64,000 nucleotides of DNA from Rhizobium bangladeshense (GTDB taxonomy: Bacteria; Pseudomonadota; Alphaproteobacteria; Rhizobiales; Rhizobiaceae): NCBI RefSeq assembly GCF_001662075.1, contig NZ_LYPL01000013.1, positions 124,001 through 188,000 of the forward strand, read 5' to 3'. The first letter of the stretch is position 1. Every line of letters begins with the position of its first letter. Shown here one piece after another: positions 8,996 through 17,454 of the stretch. The translations under genes were made by a program, and so were the position numbers. The notes beneath the pieces were generated by a model, which saw only the letters and a program-made list of their open reading frames with translations, had not been told where the DNA came from and ran no database searches.

Positions 8996-9045
8996 AAGCC
9001 CGTTGCTCAAGGCATGCCATCGTCCGGAACGGCTGCACATTTCCG

Positions 9046-9061
9046 GGCGGGTCAACCCGCC
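9046..9061. terminator. Convergent-gene hairpin
   Basis: GGCGGGT and ACCCGCC form a 7-bp perfect stem at the point where the cluster A operon (plus) meets the 3' end of the minus-strand operon; it overlaps the last codons of the GDPD-like gene. The 2-nt loop is tight and there is no T-run, so termination activity is uncertain. Confidence 0.35.
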
Positions 9062-9915
9062 ATGCGGCGGCTCCAGGCGCGTTCGGTCGCCGGCGCCTCG
9101 TCGGTGGTGATCTGATCCGGCTTCAGGGCCATCAGCGCCTGGAAGTTCCGCCATTCCGCTTCGCTAAAACCGACCTCGGGATGCTTCAGGGTAAAGGTCC
9201 AGGCATCGACGCGTTTGCCTTCGTCCTGGCAGAGCGCGATCATGTCGAAACCCTCATTGGCGGCATCAAGGATCAGCGGCCAGTGGAGATAGACCGTGTC
9301 CGGTTCAGTCGGACCGCGCAAATCGGCGCGCAATTCGATCTCGACAGCCTTCCAGCCGCCGGCCTTCCTGATCCCGTAGAGTTTGTCCGTGGGATCGATG
9401 CCGCGCAAGAGATGCGGAAGCTTCTCCTTGACCGCGACGATGAGGTCGAGACTGCCGGCGCTGACGATCACCGAGGCGGCGATCTCCTGGAAATGCACGG
9501 CAAGATGCGCGATGCCCTGCGCGCCGATCGCCTCGTAGTCGTCCTTCATGTCGAATTGCAGCAGTGCGGCCGGGTGGGCCGCTTGCAGCATGGCGGCGAG
9601 GTCTTCACTGAGGATCAGCGGCCGGTCGCCCCCCTGCATCCTGATATCGCGGAGGTCGCCGAGGCGCTTTTCGGCGATCGGTCCATGACCGGTCGTTTCC
9701 CCTTCGAGGTCCTCGTCGTGCAGAACGACGAAACCGCCGTCGGCGCGCACGCGCAGATCGAGTTCCATCGAGGCGCCTGCGGCAAATCCCTCCGCCATCA
9801 CTTCGGCGGAGAACAGCGGATCGGCAAAACGTTTGCGCAGCCGGTGCCATTTCAGGCGGGTGCAATGCCCCTCGTGCAAAATCTCCAGGCCCTGCGCATC
9901 CAGCAATTTCGTCAT
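9052..9915 (-). CDS. Divergent GDPD-family protein, cluster B
   Basis: A 287-aa protein (ATG at 9915; TTG 9924 and GTG 9921 are in-frame alternatives near a GGAG). The GDPD fold signature is partly kept: MELDLR (the ExD metal pair), VVLHDEDL (the second histidine) and FDMKDD near the place of the usual ExK. The canonical HRG is changed to HRLR, and the PENT loop is missing. It is the last gene of a seven-gene minus-strand operon with a peptide-type importer and an aminotransferase. It probably hydrolyses a phosphodiester related to, but different from, glycerophosphodiesters. Activity is uncertain because of the altered first motif. Confidence 0.82.
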   Translation of the reverse strand: MTKLLDAQGLEILHEGHCTRLKWHRLRKRFADPLFSAEVMAEGFAAGASMELDLRVRADGGFVVLHDEDLEGETTGHGPIAEKRLGDLRDIRMQGGDRPLILSEDLAAMLQAAHPAALLQFDMKDDYEAIGAQGIAHLAVHFQEIAASVIVSAGSLDLIVAVKEKLPHLLRGIDPTDKLYGIRKAGGWKAVEIELRADLRGPTEPDTVYLHWPLILDAANEGFDMIALCQDEGKRVDAWTFTLKHPEVGFSEAEWRNFQALMALKPDQITTDEAPATERAWSRRMAG

Positions 9916-9984
9916 CTGCACCAAATCTCCGCGACGCCACTCTCCTGCCTTGGACAGCCGCGATTTTCAAGGGTCAGATACGTC

Positions 9985-11079
9985 TCAGCGGCTGTAGGCC
10001 GCAGATATCGCCTCTGCAGCGGCGGCGATATCTACGGGACGGCCGGTCTGCCTGAGGGCTGCGCCGTAGCCCACGACATTCGATAGTACTGTCTGGAATG
10101 CGGCGCGCGGGCCCGTGTGGTTCAGCCGCACGAGGCGGGCGGGCGCGGTTCCCACGGCCTCCGTCAGCTCGACCCCCAGCCGCCCCGCGGCCGCGATCAC
10201 CGAAGCAGGTTCCAGTGCCTCCGGCAACGGCACCGCCGTCACCAGGTTCGACGCTTTTGCCGCCGTCACCCAAGCGGGGGCGCCGAGTGCGGCGAGCCCG
10301 ACCGACGTCGCCGATGCCGCCAGTGCATGGCGGGCAATAACATTCTCCAGGCCCTCGGCCTCGATGCGGTCGAGAGCCGCCTCCAGCGCAAAGAATTCCA
10401 GCGGCGCCGGGGTTCCGGGCAGGATGCGCCGACCGTCGTCGATCCAGAGCTTCAGATCGGCCAGGGACAGGATCGAGTCGCGCGGCGCGCCGGCCTTGAG
10501 AACGAGATCCCAGGCACGCTGACTGACGGAGAGCGCAGAGACACCCGCCGGACCGCCGATCGCCTTCTGCGGGCCGATCACCGCGATGTCGATGCCGAGA
10601 TCGTCGACCTCGAGCCGATGCCCGCCGACCGAGGCGACCGCATCGACGACGGTGACGATGCCGCGGGTGCGCGCAAGCGCGAGTATCTCCGGCAGCGGGT
10701 TGAGAATGCCGCTCGCAGATTCCGCGTGAACCACGGCGAGTACATCGATATGAGGGCCTGCATCGAGCGCTTTGGCGACAGCGTCGATCTCGATCGGCAG
10801 GCCCGGCTCGGCGACGAGATTCCGAACGGTTGCGCTGCCTCGCCGCAGCCATTGCCCGAACCAGCCGCCATAGGAACTGGTGACGAGGTTGAGGGCAGAA
10901 AGGCCGGGACGCGCGAGACTGACCGCCACCGCTTCCAGCGCCACCACCGCCTCTGCCTGCACCAGCACGACGTCACCCCGGCATCGCAGAATGCGGCCGA
11001 TTCTGTCAGCGAGCATGGCGTAGCGCTCCGCGGGGTACAAAGGCGCGCCGAGCAGGGGATTCCAACCGAGATCGAACAT
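9985..11079 (-). CDS. Class V aminotransferase (PLP-dependent), cluster B
   Basis: A 364-aa fold-type I PLP enzyme of the alanine-glyoxylate/serine-pyruvate/2-aminoethylphosphonate transaminase group. The start is ATG at 11079 with AAGGAGG seven bases upstream. The cofactor aspartate is D146 in VVDAVAS and the Schiff-base lysine is K172 in GPQKAIGGP. It sits between the transporter ATPase and a GDPD-like gene, so the imported compound or its hydrolysis product probably carries a primary amine such as serine or ethanolamine. Substrate specificity cannot be read. Confidence 0.9.
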   Translation of the reverse strand: MFDLGWNPLLGAPLYPAERYAMLADRIGRILRCRGDVVLVQAEAVVALEAVAVSLARPGLSALNLVTSSYGGWFGQWLRRGSATVRNLVAEPGLPIEIDAVAKALDAGPHIDVLAVVHAESASGILNPLPEILALARTRGIVTVVDAVASVGGHRLEVDDLGIDIAVIGPQKAIGGPAGVSALSVSQRAWDLVLKAGAPRDSILSLADLKLWIDDGRRILPGTPAPLEFFALEAALDRIEAEGLENVIARHALAASATSVGLAALGAPAWVTAAKASNLVTAVPLPEALEPASVIAAAGRLGVELTEAVGTAPARLVRLNHTGPRAAFQTVLSNVVGYGAALRQTGRPVDIAAAAEAISAAYSR

Positions 11080-11090
11080 GGACGCCTCCT

Positions 11091-11870
11091 TCACAACGGT
11101 TCGGTCACAAGACGAGGAACGGCTGCCACGAGCGCGCGCCCGGCAGCCGATTGCGGGGCGGCAACAACCGCCGCGGCCGGACCGGTCTCGACGATCCGGC
11201 CGCCGTCCATGACGGCGATGCGGTGGGAAACCGCGCGCACCACGGCAAGATCGTGCGAAATGAACAGGCAGGCAATGCCGTGCTCCTTCTGCAGCTCGAC
11301 TAAAAGTTCGAGGATCCTTCCGCGCACGGTGACGTCAAGCGCCGAGACCGCCTCGTCGAGCACCAGCAGCGACGGCCGTGTGGCGATCGCCCGGGCAATC
11401 GCCACACGCTGGCGCTGGCCGCCGGAGAGCGCGCGGACCGGCCGGCTGGCATAATCGGCAGGCAGGCCGACACGTTCGAGGAGCATGGCGATCTCGCCGG
11501 CACGCCGGTCTTTCGACATGACGCCGTGGATGCGCAAGGGGTCGTCAAGCACCGAGCCGACCGTCGCCAGCGGGTTGAAGGCGGCCAGCGGATCCTGGAA
11601 CACCATCTGCATGCGCGCCCGCCTGCGGCGCAAGGCAGCACCTCTCAGCGTCAGCCAATCCTCTCCCTCAAAACGGATCGCACCGGCATCACAGGAGAGA
11701 AGCCGCAGCAGGATACGCGACAGCGTCGATTTTCCGCTGCCGGAGGCGCCGACCAGACCGAGCGTTTCCCCGGCTGCGATCGTCAGCGAAACATTGTCGA
11801 GCGCGGCGACCCGACGGCCCGCGGAGGAAAAGCCCTTCGAGATGTTTTCTATGGACAGCAGAGGATTCAT
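11091..11870 (-). CDS. ABC transporter ATPase (peptide-type, DppF/OppF-like), cluster B
   Basis: A 259-aa ATPase starting at ATG 11870, overlapping the previous gene by 4 bp. Walker A is GASGSGKST (41-49), the signature is LSGGQRQRVAIARAIA and Walker B is LLVLDEAVSALD; note Ala in place of the usual Pro of DEP. It is shorter than typical OppF (about 320 aa) because the C-terminal oligopeptide/dipeptide domain is almost absent. A longer in-frame reading upstream is spurious, because that stretch is the coding region of the partner ATPase in another frame. Confidence 0.93.
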   Translation of the reverse strand: MNPLLSIENISKGFSSAGRRVAALDNVSLTIAAGETLGLVGASGSGKSTLSRILLRLLSCDAGAIRFEGEDWLTLRGAALRRRRARMQMVFQDPLAAFNPLATVGSVLDDPLRIHGVMSKDRRAGEIAMLLERVGLPADYASRPVRALSGGQRQRVAIARAIATRPSLLVLDEAVSALDVTVRGRILELLVELQKEHGIACLFISHDLAVVRAVSHRIAVMDGGRIVETGPAAAVVAAPQSAAGRALVAAVPRLVTEPL

Positions 11871-12661
11871 GGCGCCAGCTCTTCGATCAGGGGTGGCGTC
11901 GCGAGATCGCGATGGCTGGCGATGAGAGCGGCGGTATAGTTGCTCGCGGGCGCCGAAAGCACCGAACGGACGGGACCTGCCTCGACGAGGCGCGCGTCGC
12001 GGAAGACGGCGATCCGGTCGACGAAGCCGGAGGCGAGCGCGATGTCGTGGGTGATGAAAAGCAGCGTCATGCCGTCCTCGCGCACCAGCCCGTCGAGCAG
12101 GCGGACGATCTCGGCCTGAACCACGACGTCGAGGGCGCTCGTCGCCTCGTCGGCAATCAGCAGAGCGGGCTTGGCAGCGATCGCTGCCGCGATCGCCACG
12201 CGCTGGCGCTGGCCGCCGGAAAGCTGATGCGGAAAGGCCCGCAGCGCCTTGTCGGGCCGCGGTATTCGCACTCGTCCAAGCAGTTCCTCGGCTCGGATAG
12301 AAGCCTGTTCCCAGCTGAGGCCGAGATGGCGCCTGGCGCCCTCGGCAATCTGTTCGCCGACCGTCAGGACGGGATTGAGGCTGGTGCCGGGATCCTGCAA
12401 GACGAAGCCGAAATCGCGGCCCGGGCGGGGCGGGTGACCCAGGGCGGGCCAGAGCATTTCCCCGGTGACTTTCGCTTCGTCGGGCAGCAGACCGGCGAGC
12501 GCCCGGGCGAGCGTGCTCTTGCCGGAGCCGCTTTCGCCGATGATCGCCAGCCTCTCGCCGGTGGCAATATCGAGATCGACACGATCGAGCGCCGCAGCAT
12601 TGTTCCTGCCGCGCCGATAGGTGACCGAAAGCTGCCGGAGGCTGCAGAAGATGTCGCTCAT
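11867..12661 (-). CDS. ABC transporter ATPase (peptide-type, DppD/OppD-like), cluster B
   Basis: A 264-aa ATPase with GESGSGKST, FVLQDPGTSLNP (Q-loop), LSGGQRQRVAIAAAIA and LLIADEATSALD. It partners the next ATPase in a heterodimer under the two permeases. Like its partner it is short and lacks the long C-terminal extension with conserved cysteines that carries the Fe-S cluster in DppD. The start overlaps the end of the permease gene by 4 bp. Confidence 0.93.
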   Translation of the reverse strand: MSDIFCSLRQLSVTYRRGRNNAAALDRVDLDIATGERLAIIGESGSGKSTLARALAGLLPDEAKVTGEMLWPALGHPPRPGRDFGFVLQDPGTSLNPVLTVGEQIAEGARRHLGLSWEQASIRAEELLGRVRIPRPDKALRAFPHQLSGGQRQRVAIAAAIAAKPALLIADEATSALDVVVQAEIVRLLDGLVREDGMTLLFITHDIALASGFVDRIAVFRDARLVEAGPVRSVLSAPASNYTAALIASHRDLATPPLIEELAP

Positions 12662-13482
12662 GCCGCCCTCCCGCCAAGCGCCTTGCCGAGACCTTCGCTG
12701 AAGAGATGAACGCCGAGCACGGTGACGGCAAGTGCGGCGCCCGGCAGGACGGAGAGATAGGCGGCCGAGCGCAGCACGCTGCGGCCCTCGGCGATCATCG
12801 AACCCCAGGTGGCGATATTCGGATTGCCGAGGCCAAGAAAGGAAAGCGCTGCCTCGGTCAGGATCGCGCCGGCGACGATGGTCGCGGAAAGCGCCAGCAC
12901 CGGCAGCAGGGCGTTCGGCAGGATCTCGCGAAAGGCGATCTCCGCGGGATGCATGCCGATCACCCTTGCCGAGGCGACGTAATCCTGCTCGCGGATCGCC
13001 AGCACCTGGGCGCGCGTCAGCCGCGCCGGATCGGCCCAGGCGCCAAGCGCGATGGCAAGCACGATGATCGGGGTCGACACCCCGATGGTGCTGACAAAGG
13101 CGAGGGCAAGCAGGAAGCCCGGCACGATCTGGAAGGCGTCGACCACGCGCATCAACGCCTCGTCGACGAACCCGCCGGAAAATCCGGCCGCCATGCCGAC
13201 GCACACGCCGAGGACCATGGCCGAAAAGGCTGCCGCGAGGCCAACGGCAAGCGAGGTTCGCGCGCCATAGAGCAAGCCGGCGAGCACATCACGTCCGAGG
13301 CGATCCGTGCCAAGTGGAAAGGCCGGGTCGGTGAAGGGCGCAAGCAGCGCCCGCCCGGCGATCCTCAGCGGATCGCCGGGCGAAATGATGGGGGCAAGCA
13401 GCCCAGTCGACAGCAGGATGACCAGGATCGCAAATCCGGCCATGCCCTCCCACGTGCCGAGCAGACGCTGGAGACGGCTCAT
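12658..13482 (-). CDS. ABC transporter permease (DppC-type), cluster B
   Basis: A 274-aa permease with an N-terminal TM helix, the periplasmic motif FPLGTDRLGRDVLAGLLYGARTS typical of OppC/DppC proteins, and about five more helices. The EAA loop is seen as YVASARVIGMHPAEIAFREILPNALLP. It forms the channel with the DppB-type subunit upstream; the two genes overlap by 4 bp. Confidence 0.93.
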   Translation of the reverse strand: MSRLQRLLGTWEGMAGFAILVILLSTGLLAPIISPGDPLRIAGRALLAPFTDPAFPLGTDRLGRDVLAGLLYGARTSLAVGLAAAFSAMVLGVCVGMAAGFSGGFVDEALMRVVDAFQIVPGFLLALAFVSTIGVSTPIIVLAIALGAWADPARLTRAQVLAIREQDYVASARVIGMHPAEIAFREILPNALLPVLALSATIVAGAILTEAALSFLGLGNPNIATWGSMIAEGRSVLRSAAYLSVLPGAALAVTVLGVHLFSEGLGKALGGRAA

Positions 13483-14468
13483 GCGCCACCCTCCGAAGCG
13501 CCGATGCGCGGGTCAAGCGCGGCATAGATAAGATCGACGAAGAAATTGACCGAAATGACAAGAACGGCGCTGGTGACGACGATGCCCATCAACAGCGGCG
13601 CGTCGCGGCCGTTGACCGCCTCCTGTGCCAAACGCCCGAAACCTGGGACCGCAAAGACGCTCTCGATGACCACGCTGCCGCCGAGCATGGCCGCCGATTG
13701 CAGCCCAAGCATGGTGACAAGCGGCAGCAGCGCATTGCGCGCCACATGGCGCAGCACGATGCGGCTGCGCGACAGGCCCTTGGCGCGGGCGAAAAGGACG
13801 AAATCCAATTTCCAGGCCTCGGCCATGCCGGCCCGCATCACCCGCAGGAACAAGGCTAGATAGATCAGGGCAAGGGCGCCGACCGGCAGGACCAGATGCT
13901 CTGATATGTCGAGGGCACGGGAAAACCCGGTCTTGCCCGAAGCAATCGTCTCGATGCCGGCGATGGGAAACAAGCGCAGCTTCACCGAAAAGGCAATGCT
14001 CAGGACCAGGCCGAGCCAGAAGCTCGGAATGGCATAGACGATCAGCGAGCCGATCGACAGCAGCCGGTCGCGCAAGCTTCCCGGCCGCGCCCCGGCGAGG
14101 ATGCCGAGCGCGGAACCAAGGCCGAAAGAAAGCGCCGTCGCGCTGCCCATCAACAGCAGCGTATTGGGCAGGCGTTCGGCGATGAGCGCGCCGACCGGCC
14201 GGTCGAAGGCGACCGACCAGCCGAGATCAAGCTGCGCCAGCGAGGAAAGATAGAGCCAGAGCCGTGCCAGCACGGACCGGTCTAGGCCGTAGCTCTCGCG
14301 CAGCACCTGCCTGAGTGCCGCATCGCCGCCGCCGATCGCGCCCAGATAGGCATCGACCGCATCGCCTGAGGCGGATTCGAGCAGGAAAAAGGTGAAGATC
14401 ACCACGATCAGCAGCACTGGAAGGCTGCTGATCGCCCTACGCCGCAGGAGGAGGATTGCGCGTTTCAC
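13479..14468 (-). CDS. ABC transporter permease (DppB-type), cluster B
   Basis: A 329-aa permease with a GTG start at 14468 behind CCGGAGG; upstream in-frame sequence reads as the shadow of the binding-protein gene. TM1 is followed by the long periplasmic loop containing ESYGLDRSVLARLWLYLSSLAQLDLGWS, as in OppB/DppB. The EAA loop is DFVLFARAKGLSRSRIVLRHVARNALLP. It lies 40 bp downstream of the binding-protein gene. Confidence 0.92.
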   Translation of the reverse strand: MKRAILLLRRRAISSLPVLLIVVIFTFFLLESASGDAVDAYLGAIGGGDAALRQVLRESYGLDRSVLARLWLYLSSLAQLDLGWSVAFDRPVGALIAERLPNTLLLMGSATALSFGLGSALGILAGARPGSLRDRLLSIGSLIVYAIPSFWLGLVLSIAFSVKLRLFPIAGIETIASGKTGFSRALDISEHLVLPVGALALIYLALFLRVMRAGMAEAWKLDFVLFARAKGLSRSRIVLRHVARNALLPLVTMLGLQSAAMLGGSVVIESVFAVPGFGRLAQEAVNGRDAPLLMGIVVTSAVLVISVNFFVDLIYAALDPRIGASEGGA

Positions 14469-14508
14469 GCCGGCTAAGGCCTCCGGAAGAGAATTGCCGC
14501 CGATCCTA

Positions 14509-16119
14509 TCACGATTGTAGCGCGGTATCGCCCCAGTTCGAGACGGCCCAGCGCGGATTGTCCGCGACGTTGAGGACGGTGTCACGGGCGACGGTGATGA
14601 AGCCCCATTCCGCAACGTTGATCAGCGGCAGATCGGCGACGACGAGCTGCTGGAACTTGCGGTAGAGATCGGTGCGCGCCGCTGTGTCGACGGTTTCGGA
14701 GGCCTGCTTGATGATCTTGTCGAGCTCGGGATTGGCATAGCCGCCCTGGTTGGAGAAGGGAACGCCATCAGGCGTACCGGACTGAACGAGAATCGTGGTG
14801 GAGATCGCCGGATCGCCGCGGAACACCGGCGGGGCGACGGCGAGGTCGAAATCGTGGTCGGTGTAAACAGCCTTCTGGTGCGCGGCCGCATCGGCATTGA
14901 CGATCTCGGCATCGATGCCGATCGCGGCAAGCGCCTGGCGAAGGTAATCGCCGAACTGGCGGGTCTCGTTGAAATAGGGCGCGGGGCGGAGCTTCAGTTT
15001 GAACCGGTTGCCGTCCGCCCCCTGGGCATAACCCGCCTTGTCGAGAATATCGTTGGCGGCCGCCGGATTGAAATCATAGGTCGCGACATCGGAGGTATAG
15101 AATTCCGGCGCATTCTTCGGCACCGGGCCTGTGGCGGCGGCGGCATAACCGAGGAAGATCGTGTCGACCACGAATTTCTTGTCGATGGCGTGCGCGATCG
15201 CCTGGCGGACCCTGAGGTCGGCGAGCTCCTTGCGGCGGTGATTGATCTCGACGACGAGCTGGTAGGTCAAGGCCTCGTAGCCTTTCGAAATCACCTTGAT
15301 GCCGTCGACCTTGGAGATGCGATCGAGATCGGCCAGCGGCACGGCCGAGAAGGCGGCCAGCTGGATTTCGCCGGCTTCGAGCGCCGCACCCGCCGACGCC
15401 CGGTCGGGCAGCACGCGGAAGACGATCTCATCGAGTTTCGGCTGGTCCTTATCCCAATAAGTCTCATTGCGCGTCAGCCGGTAGTATTCGCCGGGTTTGT
15501 GTTCGGCGAACTTGAACGGCCCGGTGCCGACAAGCTTGTTATTACCAGGATTGGCGGCGATATCGCTGCCGTCGAAGATATGTTTGGCGACGACGCTGGT
15601 GACGACGGGGAGGGCATTGCGGATGAGCTGGAACGGCGTCGGCTTGGAGAAGCGGAAGATGGCGGTGTAGTCATCGGGCGTATCGACGGCTTCGAGATTG
15701 GCGAAGACCAGGCGGCCGAGATTCTGCAGCGGCTTCCAGATGTTTAGGGCGGAGAAGGCAACATCGACCGAAGTGAACGGCTTGCCGTCATGCCAGGTGA
15801 CGCCGTCGCGCAGCTTGAAGGTGACGGAAAGGCCGTCGGCCGAGCCTTCCCAGGAGGTGGCAAGCCGCGGCGCAAGCCCGTCCTTGCCGTCGAACGAGGC
15901 TTCGGCCAGCGGTTCAATCACTTTGCTGGCGATGAAAAAGACGCCGTTCGAAGCGACGATGGCAGGGTTGAGGTTCTTGGGTTCGGAATCGGCTGCGACG
16001 ACCAGTCTCCCGCCGCTCGGCGCGGTCTGCGCCAGCGCCTGGCGGGCGAGCGCCGTCGAGGCAAGCAGCAGAGCAGCGCCCTTCATCAGCGTGCGCCGCG
16101 AGATAGATGACACCGTCAT
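14509..16119 (-). CDS. ABC transporter substrate-binding protein, family 5 (peptide/opine type), cluster B
   Basis: A 536-aa periplasmic binding protein; ATG at 16119 preceded by AGGAGGGGTC. A twin-arginine-like signal (SRRTLMKGAALLLASTALARQALA) suggests Tat or Sec export. The mature protein has SBP_bac_5 features, including LVVAADSEPKNLNPAIVASN and the conserved LATSWEGSADGLSVTFKLRDGVTWHDG. The family binds peptides, nickel, opines and sugar phosphodiesters such as agrocinopine. It heads the operon. The downstream aminotransferase and GDPD-like genes favour a non-peptide ligand. Confidence 0.93.
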   Translation of the reverse strand: MTVSSISRRTLMKGAALLLASTALARQALAQTAPSGGRLVVAADSEPKNLNPAIVASNGVFFIASKVIEPLAEASFDGKDGLAPRLATSWEGSADGLSVTFKLRDGVTWHDGKPFTSVDVAFSALNIWKPLQNLGRLVFANLEAVDTPDDYTAIFRFSKPTPFQLIRNALPVVTSVVAKHIFDGSDIAANPGNNKLVGTGPFKFAEHKPGEYYRLTRNETYWDKDQPKLDEIVFRVLPDRASAGAALEAGEIQLAAFSAVPLADLDRISKVDGIKVISKGYEALTYQLVVEINHRRKELADLRVRQAIAHAIDKKFVVDTIFLGYAAAATGPVPKNAPEFYTSDVATYDFNPAAANDILDKAGYAQGADGNRFKLKLRPAPYFNETRQFGDYLRQALAAIGIDAEIVNADAAAHQKAVYTDHDFDLAVAPPVFRGDPAISTTILVQSGTPDGVPFSNQGGYANPELDKIIKQASETVDTAARTDLYRKFQQLVVADLPLINVAEWGFITVARDTVLNVADNPRWAVSNWGDTALQS

Positions 16120-16278
16120 GACCCCTCCTGATCGATCGAAACCGGCAACCATATTCGGCCCGAAATACCGCTTGGCATAGAGATTAAATTCGAATGATCG
16201 GGCTCCGCGAGACATTTTTTGTCACCCAGCCATTATATCCTCTGCCGCGCTCGCGCGGGAAGCCGAAGCCGGCACCCT

Positions 16279-17319
16279 TCAGGCCTCCGTCAGCTGAAAC
16301 GCGTCGCTTTCCCCTGCCACCAGTTCGAGTGGCCAGATCATGTTGCTACCGGCATCGGAATAGAAGTCTCGATAGGCCGGCATGTGGGCGAGCAGCATTT
16401 GTCCGAGCGCAACGCCGAGATCGTAGAGCGACATGCGGAAGCAGCTGAGCGAGGGCTGCAGAAATCGTGCGCGCGGGGCATCGCGGAAGCCGATCACCGC
16501 AAGATCGCGGCCGGGCTGGACGCCCGATTCCATCAAACGGCGGTAGAGGCCGATCGCCATCAGCTCGTAGATCAGGATCACCGCCGTCGGCCGGTCTTCG
16601 AGCTGCAGCAGTTCATGGGCCGCCCGGTAGCCGCCTTGTTCACTCGATTTGACGCGGATGACGAGCGACGGGTCGAAGGGAAGACCGTGCTGCTCGAGCG
16701 CACGGCGATAGCTCTCGACAAAGACGTAGCCGAGGTTGACCTCACTCGACGGCGCCGTGATCGCGATCCGTCGGTGGCCGCGCGCGACCAGCCGCTCGAC
16801 GGCACGCTCGGCGACGCCTTCGAAGTCGAGGTCGATCCAGGGGAAGTTGCCGGCGGAAAGGCTGCGCCCGACGGCGATGAACGGGATCCTTGCTCGCGAG
16901 AGCAAATCGACACGGCGATCGACGCGCTGCATATTGGAGATGATCATCGCATCGACGACACGCCGCGCTACCATGCGCTTCAGATATTCGCTCGGGTCTT
17001 CATCGCTCGGGCAGGGCAGCATAAGAAGGTCAAGCTTGTGGCGGGTAAAGACATGCTGCAGTCCGCTGGTGACGCCGAGGAAGAAGTTGTCAGCATTTTC
17101 GACCGCCTCCGCGCTCGATTCGATCATCAGGCCTATAACCTTCGTCTCTCCTTGTCTTAGGCTGCGCCCCGACTGATTGGCGACATAGCCGAGCGCCTCG
17201 GCCGCCGCCAGCACACGACGGCGCGTTTCCTCGTTGACGTCCGGCCTGCCGTTCAGGGCGCGGGACACCGTGCCGATCGAAATAGCCAGGTGTTCGGCAA
17301 GCTGGCGGATTCCCTTCAT
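16279..17319 (-). CDS. LacI-family transcriptional regulator, cluster C
   Basis: A 346-aa regulator; ATG at 17319 with GGAGGG upstream. The N-terminal HTH reads GIRQLAEHLAISIGTVSRALNGRPDVNEETRRRV, with the hinge at GYVANQSGRSLRQG. The effector-binding domain follows (VIGLMIESSAEA through IGFRDAPRARFLQPSL). It is divergently transcribed from the oxidoreductase/isomerase/ABC operon, and a perfect palindromic operator lies in the shared intergenic region (17395-17408). It is most likely the repressor of that operon and perhaps of itself. Confidence 0.94.
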   Translation of the reverse strand: MKGIRQLAEHLAISIGTVSRALNGRPDVNEETRRRVLAAAEALGYVANQSGRSLRQGETKVIGLMIESSAEAVENADNFFLGVTSGLQHVFTRHKLDLLMLPCPSDEDPSEYLKRMVARRVVDAMIISNMQRVDRRVDLLSRARIPFIAVGRSLSAGNFPWIDLDFEGVAERAVERLVARGHRRIAITAPSSEVNLGYVFVESYRRALEQHGLPFDPSLVIRVKSSEQGGYRAAHELLQLEDRPTAVILIYELMAIGLYRRLMESGVQPGRDLAVIGFRDAPRARFLQPSLSCFRMSLYDLGVALGQMLLAHMPAYRDFYSDAGSNMIWPLELVAGESDAFQLTEA

Positions 17320-17364
17320 CGGCTGCGATTCCCTCCTGGGCCGTAATTTCGCAGTTGGCCTCTA

Positions 17365-17408
17365 TTGACACCGCAAAATGTTTTCGCCTACAGTCGTAAA
17401 CGTTTACG
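17365..17408 (+). promoter_or_regulatory. Promoter with perfect LacI-family operator
   Basis: TTGACA (17365-17370) and TACAGT (17389-17394) are 18 bp apart. Immediately downstream lies CGTAAACGTTTACG (17395-17408), a 14-bp perfect palindrome with the central CG typical of LacI/GalR operators, covering the expected transcription start. The adjacent gene encodes a LacI-family protein, so repression by promoter occlusion is the natural reading. Confidence 0.8.
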
Positions 17409-17454
17409 GAGTGCGTGTCACGAGGAGAGTTGGCGCCATTCCTTGGAGGAAATC

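Noticed and set aside
11091..12731. A 546-codon minus-strand frame suggesting a fused protein with an Arg-rich N-terminus
   Set aside because: Only the part from ATG 11870 is an ATPase. The upstream half is the other ATPase gene read in a different frame.
16211..16223. Short inverted repeat GACA-N5-TGTC upstream of the cluster B binding-protein gene as operator
   Set aside because: The arms are only 4 bp with a T-run centre, and no matching promoter elements sit at useful spacing; chance is likely.
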